Positions 60,911 through 64,000 of a DNA stretch of 64,000 nucleotides are shown one piece after another (the first letter of the stretch is position 1; each line of letters opens with the position of its first letter). A program made the translations under genes and the position numbers. The DNA is from Lineus longissimus (taxonomy: Eukaryota > Nemertea > Pilidiophora > Heteronemertea > Lineidae), in contig NC_088312.1 in NCBI RefSeq assembly GCF_910592395.1, positions 3,164,001 to 3,228,000 on the forward strand. Direction: 5' to 3'. Below the pieces are notes generated by a model that saw only the letters and a program-made list of their open reading frames with translations, was not told where the DNA came from and did no database searches.

Positions 60911-61489
60911 AGCCTTCTTGATTTGCTGAAAATACAACTTCAGTGTCTGTCGAGATTACCGTTTTTGCATTCATTTGGCTCCTTATGTGTTCCAATTCAA
61001 ACTGACTAAAACTCCCCTCTTCTCATATTGAAATTCGGGTAAATATCGAGAAATATGAAGAGGTACCATGATTTCTTGAATGTTTGACTATCAAATTCAA
61101 ACTTACGAGCTTCCTGTCTCAGGTTGCATTATGGGTGATATTTAACACTGAATTTGACTGCAATTACCACTGCTTTACACTGCCATCAAGTCTTAATCTC
61201 ACCAGTCATAAAGCAGTGGTTTTCAGTCATGTTGAAAATGCCACGGGTTTCGATCAGAGTTGGAGAAGTGGAAATCAGTGGTCTTTCAGTCATAGGCAGT
61301 GTTTTTGAAATACGTCGTTCATAATGATATGCAAGTGGCAGTGCTTTGCAGTGGTCTTTCAGTCAAAATCAGTGGTTTTAAAACATTAAGAAAAAATGAT
61401 ATGCCTAAGACAGTCATATGCAGTGGGGGTTTCAGTCAAAAGCAGTGTGATGCAGTCCTTTTCAGTGCACTGCCTTTCGGTGAGGGATG

Positions 61490-64000
61490 CCACCACTAAG
61501 AATCTTTTTACCCAGAGATGGCTTCATTTGCTTCTGTGCTTTAAAAGTGCACTGCAGACAAGTAGTTAAAAATCACAGTGACAGGTGATCAAAGTTTATT
61601 GCATGTGATAGCACTATAAATCTCAGACTTAGGACAAGTCTTACTGATAATTGTAAACTATTCGCATCTTCTAACAACCCTATCACTTGAGATAGGCAGC
61701 CAGGAGTGCATTTTGCCGACACTATTGGCAGAATGACAAGTTGTAAGAAATCATTAAAATTTAATTTGATCATTCAATCCCACCAGGGCTCAATGCCTGC
61801 TGAAAGATGAGCACTCGGAGTCAACTTTATGACTGCTCTTTTTTTCACCCAGGGATGTGCTTTATGGTGCACCAATTAGAGTTTACATGAAAGATGTATT
61901 GGATACGGAATTTTCAAAGCATGACATGTCAAGTCCAATTGTATGAGACTTTCAGCACAAGCAACTTCTTCTTCTTCTCCTTCTGCCTGAACTTTTAGTG
62001 CTGATTCTTTCAAGGTGCCCTAAAGACAAACTGACACTGGCTCCTGTCATGCAGGAGCCACTAGAAATAGCACCTTCTACTTGGGCTGTAACTGCATATC
62101 GTGACATCTGATTCTGAAGTTCACTAAGAAAATTTGGCAACATTTGGACTTACTGTCTACAGGCATATCTAGTGAATGGGGAAGGGGGGTCACTGATACT
62201 TAGCTACTCCTCCTTTGCATTCCTTATGCTCTGAAAGCAGATACCGTGATTAGCACAGAACAGCATACCAACAAATTGTGTCATTACCACAAACCCAAGT
62301 TCTCTCATCACTGACAGTAGAAATGCCACAACTTGAAATCCGCTGCTGGAGGCATGATCAATCTTGAAATAGAAGAAATCAAATCAGGCATGAAACGGAA
62401 ACCATTTAAACCATTACCGCGGTTCACTGGATCAGAGAATGATCCTGGTTAAAATTCCGGTAGCATTTCTCTAAGTTGTTGGTGCATTTAACTTGCCTTA
62501 CAAAACTTGTCAGCTGTGAAGATAACATCTTTAGTTAAGTCTACTGAGCATGTCACGCAAACATGCCTTAGATAACCTATGACACAGAATTTTAGTCCAA
62601 TCTGAGTAATCAACTTTGCCACCAGGGGGCCATAACTGAAAAGTGCAATATCTTGTTTATCAGTGACTTATTTTCGATAACATTTTTATGGTAGCTACTC
62701 CAAGAAAAGATACATCACATGTCATATGGATTTTCATTTGACCTCCTTTTCAAGGTCACAGAGGTCAATTGGGGTAACTTCACTTAAATTACTACTCGAC
62801 TGAGTGTATGGAGAAATGCTACTGAAGAATTTCAAGCGATGAAATACAAAGAAAGAAGTGGACATACGTCTGGGAAAACCCTAAATGAAAATGAGACATT
62901 CATTTCAGCCATCATCTTTTGGTGCGAATTTCAAAAGTTCTTGTGGAATTGCTGTAATTATGCATCCATGCCAATTTATCATTACAGATGCTACAAACCC
63001 TCCCCGCAATTGCAACTGAAGAATCTTGTAGGATTTGCAAGGGTACATATACCATCAGGTTATGACTTGCCTAATCAGTCAAAAGAGAAGCCACTGTCAA
63101 ATGGCAAAACATGCAGAAGTTGTAAGGCCTTTTCATATCAGACTTTCGTTGATTCTAAGAAGGAGAAAACCGCTTGCTCAAATCATTTATGCAATTTGGC
63201 CACCACAGAACTTTTTTGTGGCATCCATTTCTTGGTCAGAACAGAAGAATCTCATCAATCTGGTCATGAGTCAGGAGGTCATGTTGGAAGCTGTGATACA
63301 ATCTGATTGGTTCCTCATGTGGATATGCCATGACCTAGCTCACATTTACTTCCATACAAAGGAATAAGGTCAACCTACATTGTATGCCTAAGGAAGGTAA
63401 ATCATGTAAGAATTATGAAATATAATACAACCATAATTTTTAGGCATTAAAAGTACACTACTGCAGTACTAGCAGAAGTGCTGTAATTACACATTTGTGC
63501 CAATTTATCATTTCAGATGACACAACCTTGTACGCAATTGCATTCGAAAATCCTCGTTTGATTTCCAAGAAGAAGGGTAGGTACCTGGTCAGGACTCCTC
63601 TGACTTGTCAGTAGAGGTGCCACTGTCAAATCTGTGTTATTGTTGGTAAAATAAACATGTAACTTGACCCCACACAGAGCCTCCAGGCAGTGAAAAAAGT
63701 TACAAACTGATAATCAGGGAGTTAAGATGGAAAAAGAATTAAACGATTTATTTTGGCGTGAATAATACAAATTACAAAACACGTCTAACTGTTATCCCCA
63801 TTGCAACTCTTCTAAGAATATTAGAACTTTCAACTTATTTATATTTTGCATTTCAAAATAAAACATTTTTATCCAAAGAAATGTTTATAAAATGCAGTAA
63901 TAAATTTGGTACATACATGTGGCCACTACTAAATCATGTTTTGGTCAGGCAATTAAAAATTATTAAGCAAACTGACAGTGACAGTGGCACTTCTATCTGC
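61490..64000. other. Repeat-derived stretch without a recognisable gene
   Basis: The segment about 62580-63420 has the look of an interspersed repeat (GGCCATAACTGAAAAG, TTTTCAAGGTCACAGAGGTCA). Part of it, about 62950-63100, recurs diverged at about 63480-63632. The 155-codon plus-strand frame at 62839-63306 has no domain. A minus-strand frame at 61952-62143 ends in a low-complexity Arg run. Neither is called as a gene. Confidence 0.45.

Larger units (their letters stand above)
59895..61489. mobile_element. 1.6-kb TIR element with phased CAGTG/CAGTC motif arrays
   Basis: The ends are inverted repeats: CATCCCTCACCGAAAAGCAG at the left and the complement of the same sequence, with one change, at the right, about 22 bases each. 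Inside, about 24 copies of CAGTG/CAGTC (either orientation) fill 59912-60325 and about 21 fill 61148-61475. Neighbouring copies start 10-12 bases apart. A motif-poor centre (60340-61120) holds a 74-bp duplication and a CRE octamer. There is no transposase-like frame, so it is non-autonomous. If the true ends are CCCTCACCG, the flanks are AT on both sides, compatible with a 2-base target duplication; longer duplications are not seen. Confidence 0.75.

Noticed and set aside
59895-61489. CRISPR-like array, because of regularly spaced short repeats
   Set aside because: Repeats are only 5 bases with 5-7-base spacers, occur in both orientations inside an element with inverted ends, and the host is an animal.
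61952-62143. 63-codon minus-strand frame ending in an Arg run
   Set aside because: An in-frame stop lies just before the ATG, the C-terminus is low complexity and no splice sites fit.
62839-63306. 155-codon plus-strand frame near the window's end, including ESCRICK-like residues in an alternative frame
   Set aside because: It lies in repeat-like sequence. The CRIC motif reminiscent of RING-variant domains is isolated, lacks the remaining zinc ligands and is not kept in the duplicated copy.

Overview
The window is nuclear DNA of an animal with spliceosomal introns. It is AT-rich, gene-poor and full of tRNA-headed SINE-like repeats and short tandem arrays. The one gene I can identify with confidence is the single-copy type dystrophin/utrophin gene, which points to a bilaterian. 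The repeat style suggests a marine invertebrate, but the sequence alone does not fix the phylum. There are no operons, no bacterial or organellar features and no CRISPR.

The core is a run of nine minus-strand exons between 41,527 and 48,448. Together they keep one open frame of 1,872 bases (624 codons). They encode the dystrophin rod from the second half of spectrin repeat 15 to the first helix of repeat 20, equivalent to human DMD exons 41-51. Every intron present falls at the same residue and in the same phase as a human intron. Two human introns (41/42 and 49/50) are absent. The linker between repeats 15 and 16 is about 38 residues longer than in human, and hinge 3 is about 20 residues shorter. 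A further minus-strand exon candidate at 40,831-40,953 could be a divergent continuation of repeat 20. I found no actin-binding, WW or ZZ exons, so the exon cluster appears to sit between very long introns (about 15 kb or more upstream, about 40 kb or more downstream).

Two other coding candidates are weaker and unidentified. One is a possible first coding exon at 159-276 (minus). The other is a possible last exon of a membrane protein at 59,470-59,818 (minus). A decayed C2H2 zinc-finger gene lies at about 51,565-51,960 (plus).

The rest is repeat-derived or featureless. 10.87-15.2 kb is a repeat complex: a 205-bp unit x3, a 183-bp unit x2, then a 415-bp inverted repeat flanking a 2.4-kb centre that holds a 135-bp unit x3. 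31.05-31.46 kb is a 44/41-bp minisatellite. 59.9-61.5 kb is a 1.6-kb element with terminal inverted repeats. It carries more than 40 CAGTG/CAGTC motifs spaced 10-12 bp apart, so that they would lie on one face of the helix. At least a dozen other loci carry two to five degenerate copies of a locus-specific unit of 39-205 bp.
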